This document shows, one piece after another, positions 37,450-46,976 of a stretch of 64,000 bases of DNA (its first letter is position 1; each line of letters begins with the position of its first letter). A program made the translations under genes and the position numbers. Below the pieces are notes generated by a model. The model saw nothing but the letters and a program-made list of their open reading frames with translations. It did not search any database and was not told the origin of the DNA. The stretch is from Ditibartonella choladocola (lineage in GTDB: Bacteria; Pseudomonadota; Alphaproteobacteria; Rhizobiales; Rhizobiaceae): the NCBI RefSeq assembly GCF_002007565.1, contig NZ_CP015625.1:1922001-1986000 (forward strand). The letters run 5' to 3'.

Positions 37450-38082
37450 ACGCAATACTCCTTGACTACCGTGAACAATACACGTTCACACCTTGATACT
37501 CATACACGTTGGACCGGAAAACAGTTTATCCCTTCAACTACGGGGCGAACCGGATAATCCGTTGGACTGAATAACGAATTTTCCGGCAAGCCAGCCCTGT
37601 TAAAACCTCCACATTTGCAAAGCTTGTCGACAGGCTGTCTTAACTATTTGTTTACGGTCTTTGAGCACTATAGCCGAAGTCCCTTAAAGCTCGGTAAACA
37701 AAAGAGCTTTTTACAAACCGGAAAATCGTCTTTTCAAATTGGAAATGCACGAGTCGTATGAATCGGTTAGCGTATTTTCTTAAAGTAAAAATTAAACATA
37801 TTCGTTTAACATTTATCACCTTGAATCAAAGGAATACAAGGTTTTTTTCACAAAATTTTATTAACGTCTTGCCAAGAAGAATCATATTTTGTTAACCATT
37901 TTGATGCAGATTGGTTAAAGAGGCAACGAATTGTTCTGAGTGCTGCCGAAATGTAAAATCACGGTTTCGGTTAAAATCATGATTTTATGGTGTTTTTTAA
38001 ATCAGCTGTGCACGTCTTGGCGCAGTTGTTTGCATTGACCGCGATAACGCCTGATTCGGCTAGTGGAAAGGGGATATAGAAT
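37450..38082. promoter_or_regulatory. ctrA control region with GANTC and TTAACC sites
   Basis: Five GANTC (CcrM methylation) sites lie at 37751, 37760, 37823, 37879 and 38053. Two CtrA-like half sites are arranged as an inverted pair: TTAACCAT (37892-37899) and TTGGTTAA (37911-37918). A further TTAA-N10-TTAAC is at about 37792. The full TTAA-N7-TTAAC CtrA box is not present. Methylation-controlled and self-regulated ctrA is known in Caulobacter; here it is inference from site density. Confidence 0.6.
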
Positions 38083-38784
38083 ATGCGCGTTTTATTGATT
38101 GAAGATGACCACGCGACAGCGACAAGTATCGAGCTTATGCTCAAATCCGAAAGTTTTAATGTCTACACCACAGACCTTGGAGAGGAAGGTGTAGACCTTG
38201 GAAAATTATATGATTATGACATCATTCTGTTAGATCTTAACCTGCCTGATATGTCGGGTTATGAAGTTTTGCGCACATTGCGCCTTTCCAAAGTCAAAAC
38301 ACCAATCCTCATTCTTTCCGGCATGGGCGGAATTGAAGACAAGGTTCGCGGCTTGGGCTTCGGTGCAGATGACTATATGACAAAGCCATTTCATAAAGAT
38401 GAATTGGTTGCCCGTATTCACGCCATTGTTCGCCGCTCGAAGGGTCATGCCCAATCGGTCATCGCAACCGGTGATCTGGTTGTCAATCTCGATGCAAAAA
38501 CCGTTGAAATCGGCGGTCATCCGGTGCATTTGACAGGCAAAGAATACCAGATGCTCGAACTCCTTTCACTGCGCAAGGGAACAACTTTGACCAAGGAAAT
38601 GTTCTTGAACCATCTTTATGGTGGCATGGACGAGCCGGAATTGAAAATCATTGACGTTTTCATTTGCAAATTGCGCAAGAAACTCGACGCGGTTTCCGGC
38701 GGCGTAAATTATATTGAAACCGTTTGGGGACGCGGTTACGTTTTACGCGAGCCGAATGAAGAGCCGTTGCGCGAAACCGCTTGA
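38083..38784 (+). CDS. ctrA: Cell cycle response regulator CtrA
   Basis: 233 residues, OmpR-type. The receiver (1-120) has the acidic pocket EDDHATA, phosphoacceptor Asp51 in [15 protein letters not shown], Thr/Ser in ILILSGMG and Lys in [10 protein letters not shown]. The winged-helix DNA-binding domain is [19 protein letters not shown] to GRGYVLREP. CtrA drives cell-cycle, flagellar and envelope genes and silences replication origin in alphaproteobacteria; it is essential in Brucella. AAAGGGG ribosome site. Control region described separately. Confidence 0.98.
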   Translation: MRVLLIEDDHATATSIELMLKSESFNVYTTDLGEEGVDLGKLYDYDIILLDLNLPDMSGYEVLRTLRLSKVKTPILILSGMGGIEDKVRGLGFGADDYMTKPFHKDELVARIHAIVRRSKGHAQSVIATGDLVVNLDAKTVEIGGHPVHLTGKEYQMLELLSLRKGTTLTKEMFLNHLYGGMDEPELKIIDVFICKLRKKLDAVSGGVNYIETVWGRGYVLREPNEEPLRETA

Positions 38785-38827
38785 TGAGGCGGTAAGTTCC
38801 GTTTCTCGGTTTTGAGAGATCATGCCG

Positions 38828-39025
38828 GAGACCTTTTCCAAATGGAAAAGCTCCGGCTTTTTTTTCGACACAAAGTTCCAGCCTTTTTGTGACATAAAGC
38901 TCCGGCTTTTTTGCGAAATAATGGCCGCATCATCCATTCCGGCCGAATATGCGCGATCCATTCCGGCCAAATATGCCCGAATATGCGTACGATCGGTTCT
39001 CGGCAAATGTGAGCACGATCTATTC
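38828..39025. repeat. Two degenerate arrays after ctrA
   Basis: 38840-38912 has about three 30-bp units (AAAGCTCCGGCTTTTTT with GACA). 38930-39025 has about four 20-25-bp units containing GATCCATTCCGGCCGAATATGC. They lie immediately after the ctrA stop and a CGGTTTT hairpin. Confidence 0.7.
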
Positions 39026-39485
39026 CGGTGAGTTCAGCTAACTCTTGATCTGACGGTTAAAAAGCGCACTTTATTTGATGGAATTGGTGAAACATTTGCG
39101 TGGAATTGGTTAAATAATCCGGTTTTGATCTTACAAAACCCGCCATTATAAAAGCGGCATTGGTCGGGGGAGTTTTAAAAAACGCAATTTTTAGGGGAGA
39201 ATATCCGGCAAAATGTTTGTTTGATACGCTTTGCTAATTCATTGTTTCTTCACTCACAGGTTTTTCAGGCGGGCGTTTAGGCCAGAAAGACGCTAGTGAT
39301 AGGATATTATCGCAACCTCTCCGTTTTCTGCCACCGGACACTTGAAAGCTTAAATTTTTAAAGAAGACTGCAATAGCAACCAAGGCATATGGCGGTCTTC
39401 AAAGTGCCGAATGCGCTTCGTAAAATGGCAAAAACCGGTTTTTCCAAGTCTTGAATTTCAACGCTTTCATGATTTGTTTTTGCCT
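39026..39485. other. Spacer, nothing recognised
   Basis: Convergent gap between ctrA and chpT. The sequence is AT-rich and lacks clear repeats or a gene. Confidence 0.35.
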
Positions 39486-39660
39486 TCTTGCCCGTTCTTT
39501 CTTGCCCGATCTCTCTTCTCTGGTTCCCCTAGCCTATCCCCTCTTGCCCGCTCCCCTTCCCTGATCTCCCTTCTCTGGTCTCCCTATCCTAACCCCTCTT
39601 CCCCGCTCCCCTTCCCTGATCTCCCTTCTCTGGTCCCCCTATCCTAACCCCTCTTCCCCG
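39486..39660. repeat. 55-bp tandem repeat, about 3 units, C/T-rich
   Basis: CTCTTGCCCGCTCCCCTTCC and the rest of a 55-bp unit at 39541, repeated at 39596 and 39651, with an older diverged copy before 39541. Purine/pyrimidine asymmetric. Confidence 0.9.
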
Positions 39661-39784
39661 ATTCTCTGCACTAATCTGTAGTGAAATTTTCTTTTTGTTT
39701 TTTTGAATTGCGTTTTGCGCCGCAGGCGGGAACGCACGCCGCCAAACCTGCCGGACTTTGTGCAAAGCACGAAGGGAGGGCTTC

Positions 39785-40020
39785 TTGCGCCGGACGATTA
39801 TCGCTTCAGGCAGGTTATCGCGTCAGGCCATCTCTCACCACAGGCCATCTCTCACGTCACGTAAGTTCTTAACGCAGGTAAAGAACGACTGCGCTATTCC
39901 AGCTTCAGGCCGGTTCCCGCTTCAGACAGTCTCATGCTTCGAGCAAAGAATGATCGGATATATTCTCGTGTCAGGCCATCTCTCACTTCACGCCGCTTCA
40001 CACTTCAGGCCGGTCAAATT
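39785..40020. repeat. Degenerate ~20-bp repeat (CAGGCCATCTCTCAC)
   Basis: CAGGCCATCTCTCAC occurs three times (39826, 39842, 39975) and related TTCAGGCCGGTT or TTCAGGCAGGTT blocks several more. Lies in the ctrA/chpT convergent gap. Confidence 0.7.
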
Positions 40021-40149
40021 GACGAAGCCGTTTGTCAATTGCCGGTTCTTTCGTCAATTCCGGATTGTTCAACCAATCAAAATTATGCCGTGAGAAAAAA
40101 ACCGTTTCACCCGATTCGAGCCGGTTGATAAAATTCAACCGGTGTTTGG

Positions 40150-40794
40150 TCAGTTGGAAACAGTTATACCTGCCGTAATGGTGATAACCTCCGGTTGTAC
40201 CTGTATGGCAATCGGCATAGAAGCGAGTTGCGACAACAATAAAGTGTAATAGAATTGCACACTATGGGCATCAATCGGTTCTTCGGGAACTTGCCCGTTA
40301 TATAATTCAAGGAATTTTGCCGGCACGCGCAACATTTTTCCGCTTACCTTGAGCTGGAAAGCGCGTTTTCCGTTTTCTTCGCCGATTTCGACGACAATAT
40401 CGCCGCCGCGAGGAATCGAAAAATTGGCTACCAGAATAAGATTGAGCAATAATTTGACTTCATTCTTTGGCAAAAGCAGGCGCGGTGCTTTCCAGTCAAG
40501 ATTGCCTTTTTCATTTTCCATATAATTTTTGGCAACATTTTCGGCGTCGCCACTATCAATTTCGCTTCCCGCTGAACCGGCTGCACCGAATGCAATGCGG
40601 GCAAATTGCAATTTTGATGAAGCGTTGACCGCAGACATGCGGATAAGCTCCATGGCATCTTCCTGTGCATCACCTTCATCATAAAGTTCAACGCCATTAT
40701 TGATGGCTCCGACCGGAGAAATAAGGTCGTGGCAAATGCGGCTGCATAATAATGCTGCAAGATCGGCTGGGCTTAATGTAACGGCGAGAGGCAT
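40150..40794 (-). CDS. chpT: Histidine phosphotransferase ChpT
   Basis: 214 residues, with the DHp-like helix that carries the phospho-His in SRICHDLISPVGAINNGVEL (His at about 22) and a degenerate ATPase-like domain ending ITAGI. ChpT moves phosphate from CckA to CtrA and CpdR. The neighbours ctrA and sciP are consistent. It lacks ATP-binding boxes, as expected. Convergent with ctrA and divergent from eipA. Confidence 0.95.
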   Translation of the reverse strand: MPLAVTLSPADLAALLCSRICHDLISPVGAINNGVELYDEGDAQEDAMELIRMSAVNASSKLQFARIAFGAAGSAGSEIDSGDAENVAKNYMENEKGNLDWKAPRLLLPKNEVKLLLNLILVANFSIPRGGDIVVEIGEENGKRAFQLKVSGKMLRVPAKFLELYNGQVPEEPIDAHSVQFYYTLLLSQLASMPIAIQVQPEVITITAGITVSN

Positions 40795-41095
40795 AATGAA
40801 AACTCCAAAAACTGCGTTTTGGCTTGGCTTTAATCCAAAACCCTTAAGATTCCATGGACAGATGAAGATTCGATGGAAAGCCAGACAATATTTTCCGGAA
40901 CAGGCTGAAAATTGTCCTGAAAAGGTGCACTTCTCTAGGTATCACCCTATCTCTTTTACAAAAACTTATGCGCCATTTCGGGAGTTTTTATCATTCTTAA
41001 GAATTTAAACAACTTTGCCCGATAGAATCACATGAAACCGGATCTTTGCACAAGCCGAGATCTTACCATTGAGTGACCAGAAGAGGTGAAACACT
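40795..41095. promoter_or_regulatory. Divergent chpT/eipA promoter region with GANTC sites
   Basis: Three GANTC sites at 40848, 40867 and 41025, and two TTAA motifs (40997, 41005) at non-canonical spacing. In Brucella eipA is reported to belong to the CtrA regulon; I see no full CtrA box here. Confidence 0.45.
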
Positions 41096-41689
41096 ATGAT
41101 CCGTTCCATCCATATTCAGTGGCGTAAAGTCGTTTTTCTCTTTGCGTTGGCATTATTTGCAACTAGCGGATTGACCCCGTTGCAGGCTCAAACGCAACCA
41201 CAGAACGGACGATATACGGCTCAGGAAATTGTCGACTCCGGCCACCGCTTTTTTGGTGATGCTGCCGGCAGTATGGCAACAGCAATTGAAAATGTCTTTT
41301 CAAAATATGGTTTGCCGAACGGTTATATCCTTGGCGAAGAAGGTTCCGGTGCTATTATTGGCGGCCTCACTTATGGCGAGGGTACGCTTTACACAAAAAA
41401 CGTTGGCGACCATAAGGTTTTCTGGCAGGGGCCAACCATAGGCTGGGATATTGGCGGGCAAGGGTCGCGTTTGATGATTCTGGTTTACGAACTTGACAGC
41501 GTTAACAATCTTTGGGGGCGTTATGCCGGTATTTCCGGTTCGGCCTATTTTGTTGCCGGTGTAGGTTTTCATGTATTAAAAAAGGGCAATATCCTTCTTG
41601 TACCTGTTAGAACCGGCGTCGGGGCGCGTTTGGGGGTCAATATCGGATATTTGAAATTGACACCGGCAGCCACCTGGAATCCATTTTAA
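41096..41689 (+). CDS. eipA: DUF1134 periplasmic protein, EipA family
   Basis: 197 residues. Signal peptide about 1-32 (hydrophobic VVFLFALALFA, cleavage after LQAQ). The mature part is the compact DUF1134 beta-barrel: YTAQEIVDSGHRFFGDAAG, GYILGEEGSGAIIGGLTYGE, QGPTIGWDIGGQGSRLMIL and GVGARLGVNIGYLKLTP (quoted in part). EipA is an essential envelope-integrity protein of Brucella abortus. ATG at 41096 follows AAGAGGTG. The next gene starts 28 bp downstream on the same strand. Confidence 0.9.
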   Translation: MIRSIHIQWRKVVFLFALALFATSGLTPLQAQTQPQNGRYTAQEIVDSGHRFFGDAAGSMATAIENVFSKYGLPNGYILGEEGSGAIIGGLTYGEGTLYTKNVGDHKVFWQGPTIGWDIGGQGSRLMILVYELDSVNNLWGRYAGISGSAYFVAGVGFHVLKKGNILLVPVRTGVGARLGVNIGYLKLTPAATWNPF

Positions 41690-41716
41690 ACATTCGTCGG
41701 GCATCCGAGGCGTTTC

Positions 41717-42445
41717 ATGCTTATCCAATCGGTATTGTTTTTCATTCTTGGCATTGCAGCCACGACTCTCGTTCTCATTCTGCTTTCTCCGGCGATATGG
41801 CGGCGTGCGCTTTATATTGCCCGCAAACAAATTGCCGCAGAAGTTCCCCTTTCGCTCACGGAAATCGAGGCCGACCGCGATTTTCTAAGAGCCAAACAAG
41901 CTGTGGAACTCGTCAAGAGAGATGAAAAATTCGAGCTTCTCGCCGAAAAATACGCGAATGAAAAGCGCAAGCTCGACCACGCAAAAGAAGAGCTTTACCG
42001 CCTTTCCCATGGTGAAAATGGCGCGAATTTATCGCCCTGCCAACCGGATGCAAAGACAAAGGAAAGAGACGGCGAACAGCAATCTGCCGCTTCAACACAC
42101 AATCGGGATGAAGAATTGCAAAATTTAAAAAATCGGATTGGCACATTGGAAGATGAACTTTCAGAAGCACAAAACAAGCTCGAAACCCATAAAGTCACCA
42201 AAGACGACATCGAAAAATTCCGCGAATATATTATGGATGTTGCAGCTCAATTCACCGCGAAAATAGCAAATTCCGAAGGGGCATCTTCGCCCATTCCCGA
42301 CCTTGTAAAAAAAGCCCGCGGTAAAAAAAGTTTGGCTGCCCGTATCAAAGGCAATTTGAAAGAAAAGACAACCCGTTCGGGGGGAGCATCCCGCCGTAAG
42401 AAATCCGCAACGCCAAAGGCTGCAAAAGAACCAAAACAGAGTTGA
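41717..42445 (+). CDS. Membrane-anchored coiled-coil protein, unknown function
   Basis: 242 residues. One N-terminal membrane helix (about 2-25), then long charged coiled coil (40-165) and a highly basic Lys/Arg-rich C-terminus (190-242). It probably forms an operon with eipA. Similar proteins follow eipA-like genes in relatives, but I know of no function. The basic tail could contact nucleic acid or acidic membrane lipid; this is a guess from composition. Confidence 0.75.
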   Translation: MLIQSVLFFILGIAATTLVLILLSPAIWRRALYIARKQIAAEVPLSLTEIEADRDFLRAKQAVELVKRDEKFELLAEKYANEKRKLDHAKEELYRLSHGENGANLSPCQPDAKTKERDGEQQSAASTHNRDEELQNLKNRIGTLEDELSEAQNKLETHKVTKDDIEKFREYIMDVAAQFTAKIANSEGASSPIPDLVKKARGKKSLAARIKGNLKEKTTRSGGASRRKKSATPKAAKEPKQS

Positions 42446-43011
42446 ACCGTGGGGTTGACGATCAAATATGGCCTTAGGCCAACAATGAGGGCTTCAAGCC
42501 AAGCTGGCGCAAAATAGAAGTTCGTACAATCAACCGGAAAATAAAATATCGGTCATGCTTTGACCGGCTCTTTTACCTTCCCGAAAATTATCGACATGTT
42601 GGCGCGCCGCAGGCTTCAGCCTGCCGGAATGCCGACACGTCAGACCATTGGATAGTCAGAGTGGCGGGCAGTTAGAATATCGGGGGGGCAGAATATCGGG
42701 GCGCAGAATGGCAGGTCATCAAAAAACTCCGGCCAACCGGAATTTCGGGCGGCCTAAATGTCGGGTGTCGGCTCTTGCCGCAATCTTGCATAAAGGGGAA
42801 TCCACCGTCCGATGCGGCGGGTTTCGACATTATTACCTGAAACAATGGATCACCTGAAACAATGGTTCAAGCCTTTTTGGCAAAGCTTCGGCTGTGTTTA
42901 CCTCCCTCAATATGAAAGGTTCCACTTGGTTCGGAGCGTGGTTGAAGCGCGGTTACAAGCTTCCCGTTGTTTTTCCCGCCATGTCCTTCACGCATGTCAC
43001 AAATGAAAAAT
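42446..43011. other. Spacer before the 282-bp duplication
   Basis: No gene. A GC-rich inverted motif (GGCTTCAGCCTGCC near 42612) and short G-rich repeats (AGAATATCGGGG, about 42674-42710) are present. Confidence 0.35.
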
Positions 43012-43581
43012 GCCTTAGGTCAATTTCGCTTTCTTTTGGTTGAAGCAATTTTTCCTTCATGGTTTTCGCAAATAGCCGCTTTGAAGCTGAAAACAATCTT
43101 CCGTAAATCAGAATTGCTCCAACGGCATGAGCGGAAAAAGGCCTTGCGACAAATAGAGGGAATGCGCTTACAAGGGATAAAAGAAATGCGCGGGCAAAGA
43201 AAATGCGCAGGCAAAAGGGAAACTGCCCCCAAGCCCGCCTTTTCACAAGAGAAAGCTGTGAAGCAAAGCAGATATATGCGCGGGAAGGTTTTCGCCTTAG
43301 GTCAATTTCGCTCTCTTTTGGTTGAAGCAGTCTTTTTGTCATGGTTTTCGCAAATAGCCGCTTTGAAGCTGAAAACAATCTTCCGTAAATCAGAATTGCT
43401 CCAACGGCATGAGTGGAACAAGAACTTGCGACAAATAGAGGGAATGCGCTTACAAGGGATAAAAGAAATGCGCGGGCAAAGAAAATGCGCAGGCAAAAGG
43501 GAAACTGCCGCCAAACCCGCCTCTTCACAAGAGAAAGCTGTGAATCAAAGCAGATATGTGCGCGGGAAGGTTTTCGCCTTA
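43012..43581. repeat. 282-bp direct tandem duplication
   Basis: The block starting GCCTTAGGTCAATTTCGC at 43012 recurs at 43294, and its first bases again at 43576, an exact 282-bp period (94 codons). About 95% of positions agree by eye. Each copy contains CTCCAACGGCATGAG and AAAGAAATGCGCGGGCAAAG segments. Because 282 is divisible by three, long frames remain open on both strands; they lack protein character. Confidence 0.9.
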
Positions 43582-43705
43582 TAGCCTAAGCCGTTCAAAA
43601 TGGTATAAATATCAAACTGGTTCCGCAGCTGAAACGGGATGGGCGGCGGCAAATTTCAAAAACGCAAAAACCACCTTCCATAGTGGTTTAACAGGAATCA
43701 GTCGG

Positions 43706-45028
43706 ATGCTTGAAAAAATATTCCACTTGAAAGCAAACAATACACGCATTGGCATTGAAATTGGTGCCGGTCTCACAACCTTTCTCACCATGTCCTACAT
43801 CCTTGCTGTCAACCCCACTATTCTGGGCGCTGCCGGAATGGATAAGGGGGCGGTTTTTGTTGCAACCTGTATTGCTGCCGCAGTCGGCTGTTTCATTATG
43901 GGATTGCTTGCCAATTGGCCGATCGGCATGGCGCCCGGTATGGGGCTCAATGCATTTTTTGCCTATTCGGTTGTCATTACTATGGGCTATAGCTGGCAAC
44001 AGGCTTTGGGGGCGGTTTTTCTTTCGGGCGTTGTCTTTCTGATATTGACAGCAACGGGTGTCAGGCAATGGCTGATTGCCGGTGTGCCGAAATCGTTGCG
44101 CAGTGCCATCGGCGCCGGAATCGGTATGTTTCTGGCCATTGTAGCGTTCCAGAGTGCGGGCATTGTTATCAATAATGATGCGACATTGGTCGGACTTGGC
44201 GACGTTACCAAAGCAGCCCCCGTGCTTGCGGGAATCGGGCTTTTTATCATTGTCGCGCTTGATGCTTTCAAAATACGCGGCGGCATTCTGATCGGCATTA
44301 TTGCGGTGACAATCCTGTCTTTCATCTTCACCGATGACGGCTACAAGAGTTTTCAAGCGCTTGTCCATTCGGGTGGAATTGCGCTTCCTCCTTCTGTTGC
44401 GCCGACCTTTCTTAAGCTTGATATTTTGGGCGTATTACATACCGGTATTTTCCATGTGCTTCTGGTTTTCGTACTGGTTGAAATATTCGACGCTACAGGC
44501 ACACTGGTCGGCGTTGGCAAACGCGCCGGACTTATTCCCGACGACAAGCCGAATAATCTCGGACGCGCGCTGTTTGCCGATAGCACGGCCATTCTTGCAG
44601 GCTCCCTGATCGGTACAAGCTCCACCACCGCTTTTGTTGAAAGCGCATCCGGTGTTGCAGCAGGCGGTCGTACAGGGCTTACCGCCATCACTGTCGGGGT
44701 GTTCTTCATATTGGCACTGTTTTTCGCGCCAGTAGCACTTTCTATTCCCGCCTATGCCACCGCACCGGCTTTGATTTTTGTCGCTTGTCTCATGATGCGC
44801 GAATTTGCCGAAATCAACTGGAACGACATTGTCGAAGCCGTACCGGCAGCACTCACCGCTCTTTTGATGCCCCTTACCTATTCCATTGCCAACGGATTGG
44901 CTTTCGGCTTCATCAGCTATGCTGTTTTAAAAACAGTGACAGGAAAATGGCGCGAAGTGCATCCCGCAACGTGGATTATCGCTCTCCTTTTCATCATCCG
45001 CTTTTTGATTGAAGGCGGGGTGTTCTGA
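43706..45028 (+). CDS. NCS2 family purine permease (AzgA/PbuG type)
   Basis: 440 residues, 12-14 membrane segments. The signature MAPGMGLNAFFAYSVV and the C-terminal pair ASGVAAGGRTGLTA place it in the AzgA-like branch of NCS2, which take up guanine, hypoxanthine or adenine with protons. ATG at 43706, after AGGAATCAG, gives the normal N-terminus; the frame is open 50 codons further into the duplicated repeat, which is not conserved. A hairpin (AACCAC/GTGGTT) sits just before the start. No purine riboswitch was recognised. Confidence 0.92.
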   Translation: MLEKIFHLKANNTRIGIEIGAGLTTFLTMSYILAVNPTILGAAGMDKGAVFVATCIAAAVGCFIMGLLANWPIGMAPGMGLNAFFAYSVVITMGYSWQQALGAVFLSGVVFLILTATGVRQWLIAGVPKSLRSAIGAGIGMFLAIVAFQSAGIVINNDATLVGLGDVTKAAPVLAGIGLFIIVALDAFKIRGGILIGIIAVTILSFIFTDDGYKSFQALVHSGGIALPPSVAPTFLKLDILGVLHTGIFHVLLVFVLVEIFDATGTLVGVGKRAGLIPDDKPNNLGRALFADSTAILAGSLIGTSSTTAFVESASGVAAGGRTGLTAITVGVFFILALFFAPVALSIPAYATAPALIFVACLMMREFAEINWNDIVEAVPAALTALLMPLTYSIANGLAFGFISYAVLKTVTGKWREVHPATWIIALLFIIRFLIEGGVF

Positions 45029-45056
45029 GCGATACAGGCTGCATTCCGCTTTTTTT

Positions 45057-45088
45057 AAGCCGCCATTACCAATCAATGGCGGCTTTCG
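45057..45088 (+). terminator. Terminator of the purine permease gene
   Basis: AAGCCGCCATT-N7-AATGGCGGCTT, 11-bp perfect stem, followed by TCGCACTTTC. Confidence 0.85.
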
Positions 45089-45169
45089 CACTTTCTTGAA
45101 ACACCTTTTCTTGAATAAAATGTTCCGGCGGTGTGAACATTCGTCTTGGAACAGGTGAATTATCTCCAC

Positions 45170-45362
45170 CCCCGATTACAAAGCCCGATTACAAACCGGA
45201 CTATAAACCGGATTACCGGTTTTATTTTTAACGCCCGACATTCTTCCAAATCGCTTTGTTGTCTTTCATATCGGCGTTTGCACTTTCATACGGGCGTTTG
45301 CGTTTTCATACGGGGCGTTTGCACTTTCATACGGGCGTTTGCGTTTTACTATCGGCGTTTGG
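45170..45362. repeat. Two short arrays: ~14-bp ATTACAAACCGG and 20-bp CGGGCGTTTGCACTTTCATA
   Basis: Degenerate ATTACAAACCGGACT units at 45173-45225, then five units near TTTCATACGGGCGTTTGCAC at 45263-45362 in 20-21-bp register. Fill the gap between the purine permease and the DegT gene, which converge. The stretch 45363-45630 holds nothing else. Confidence 0.85.
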
Positions 45363-45631
45363 CTTGTTTTCCTGTTGCCTCCCGTCACTGCCCGAATGTG
45401 CCAAACTGTTTCTCTCATGACCGGAACGAATAAATTTTGTTATTTTCCCGTTTGTGGCGGCGAATAGCCTTTCATGAGCTGTCTGTTTTCATGAACCGGT
45501 TTTTCTGAACAACAAAATCGGCTTCTTCTCTATTGTCGTTCTTTCATTCGCATTGCTTTCGTCAATAATTCTCCGCCTTCAAGCGGCAAATTGAAAAAAG
45601 CTGCACTTTTAAAGCTGTCACCATGAAAGAA

Positions 45632-45658
45632 AAAGGCCGTTAAACCGGCCTTTCTTCA
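45632..45658 (-). terminator. Terminator of the aminotransferase gene
   Basis: AAAGGCCG-N6-CGGCCTTT; on the minus strand followed by TTTCTTTC. Confidence 0.8.
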
Positions 45659-45715
45659 AACCAAATCTATTTTTGATGGTGTGCAATTGCTGTTTTCACA
45701 CAATCAAACAATTTC

Positions 45716-46834
45716 TCACTTGCCGTAAAATTCCCGTATCAGGGTGATAATCTTGTCCTGATCGCTTTCTGGCAAATAAGGATGCATTGGCAAGCTCAAA
45801 ACATGATCGGCAGCGTGTTCCGAAACCGGCAGGCCACCTTTTGCTTGCGGGAAATGACGATAGGCTGTCTGCAAATGCAACGGTTTGATGTAATAGATCA
45901 TGGACGGAATGCCGGCATTTTTCAAATGAGCCTGAAGCTTGTCCCGATTTTCCACACTGATTGTATATTGTGCATAAGCCGAACGCGTTCCTTTCGCGAT
46001 TTCCGGCGTTTTGACAACATCCTTCAAACCGTCGCTATAACGCTTGCCGATTATGGCGCGTTTTTCCATCTCGTCTTCGAGAATATCGAGTTTCTGCAAC
46101 AAAATGGCAGCCTGAATCGTATCAAGACGCGAGTTCAAGCCGATGCGGACATTGTCATATTGTGACGAGCCTTTGCCATGGAAATAGATTGAACGCAGAC
46201 GTTCGGCAAGGTCATCATCATCGGTAAACATTGCCCCGCCATCACCATAGCAACCGAGCGGTTTTGCCGGATAGAAACTGGTTGCACCGACATTGCCGAA
46301 AGCGCCGCACATAGCATTATCATGCTTTCCGCCAATGGCTTGGGCTGCATCTTCAATAACAAACAGGTTTTCTTTGGCTGCAATTGCCGAAATTCTGTTA
46401 TAGTCGGCAGGAAGACCGAACAGGTCAACCGGGATGATTGCCCGCGGTGTCAGACGGCCTTCTTTTTTAATCATCGCAATGGCTTCTTCAAGCTTTTGCG
46501 GATCCATATTGTAAGTATCAGGCAGAATATCGACGAAAACCGGCTCTGCACCGGTCAATGCAACAACTTCGGCGGTTGCGGCAAATGTAAAGCTTGGGCA
46601 GAAAACAGCATCTCCCGGTCCGATATTTTCGGCCATTAGCGGCATCAGCAATGCGTCAGTGCCGTTCGAGCAGCCGATCACATGTTTGACACCGATATAA
46701 TCAGCCATACGTTTTTCAAATTCTTCGACTTCCGGTCCGAGAATATATTTGCCGCTTTCAATCACATGGGCAATAGCCGTATTGATTTTGTCTTTAATAC
46801 GCGCCCTTTGCGCTCCAAGATCTATAAATTGCAT
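45716..46834 (-). CDS. DegT/DnrJ/EryC1 aminotransferase, probably UDP-sugar (GnnB/WbpE-like)
   Basis: About 372 residues, fold-type I PLP enzyme. The Schiff-base Lys lies in SFYPAKPLGCYGDGGAM (about 185), with VIEDAAQAIGG before it and RLDTIQAAILLQKL after. It would aminate a 3-keto UDP-sugar with glutamate. With the Gfo/Idh/MocA gene 143 bp upstream, the pair looks like GnnA/GnnB or WlbA/WbpE, which make UDP-3-amino sugars for lipid A or polysaccharide; Bartonella and Brucella lipid A do contain diaminoglucose. Start: ATG at 46834 has CGGAG five bases before it; a GTG two codons earlier is less likely. Confidence 0.85.
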   Translation of the reverse strand: MQFIDLGAQRARIKDKINTAIAHVIESGKYILGPEVEEFEKRMADYIGVKHVIGCSNGTDALLMPLMAENIGPGDAVFCPSFTFAATAEVVALTGAEPVFVDILPDTYNMDPQKLEEAIAMIKKEGRLTPRAIIPVDLFGLPADYNRISAIAAKENLFVIEDAAQAIGGKHDNAMCGAFGNVGATSFYPAKPLGCYGDGGAMFTDDDDLAERLRSIYFHGKGSSQYDNVRIGLNSRLDTIQAAILLQKLDILEDEMEKRAIIGKRYSDGLKDVVKTPEIAKGTRSAYAQYTISVENRDKLQAHLKNAGIPSMIYYIKPLHLQTAYRHFPQAKGGLPVSEHAADHVLSLPMHPYLPESDQDKIITLIREFYGK

Positions 46835-46976
46835 ATTCACTCCGTTGCTATCAATTGTTTAGCTGGCCGAATCATTCATTGGCACGGCTCGCCTAGCATA
46901 ACGCCCTAAAACGACAATAGATAATCAAAGTTCTATGACGCATGTAACAGCTTTTTACATAATTTTTTTCATATTC

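Noticed and set aside
42953..43584. Long frames on both strands over the 282-bp duplication as a repeat protein
   Set aside because: Open on both strands because of the 94-codon period, no signal of protein-like composition, no ribosome site; kept only as a repeat finding.
43556..43705. Longer N-terminus for the purine permease
   Set aside because: The 50 extra codons lie in the tandem repeat and are not like NCS2 N-termini; ATG at 43706 with AGGAATCAG is better.
43585..43705. Purine riboswitch before the permease
   Set aside because: The region has one small hairpin but lacks the three-way junction and conserved core residues; purine riboswitches are also not expected in this group.
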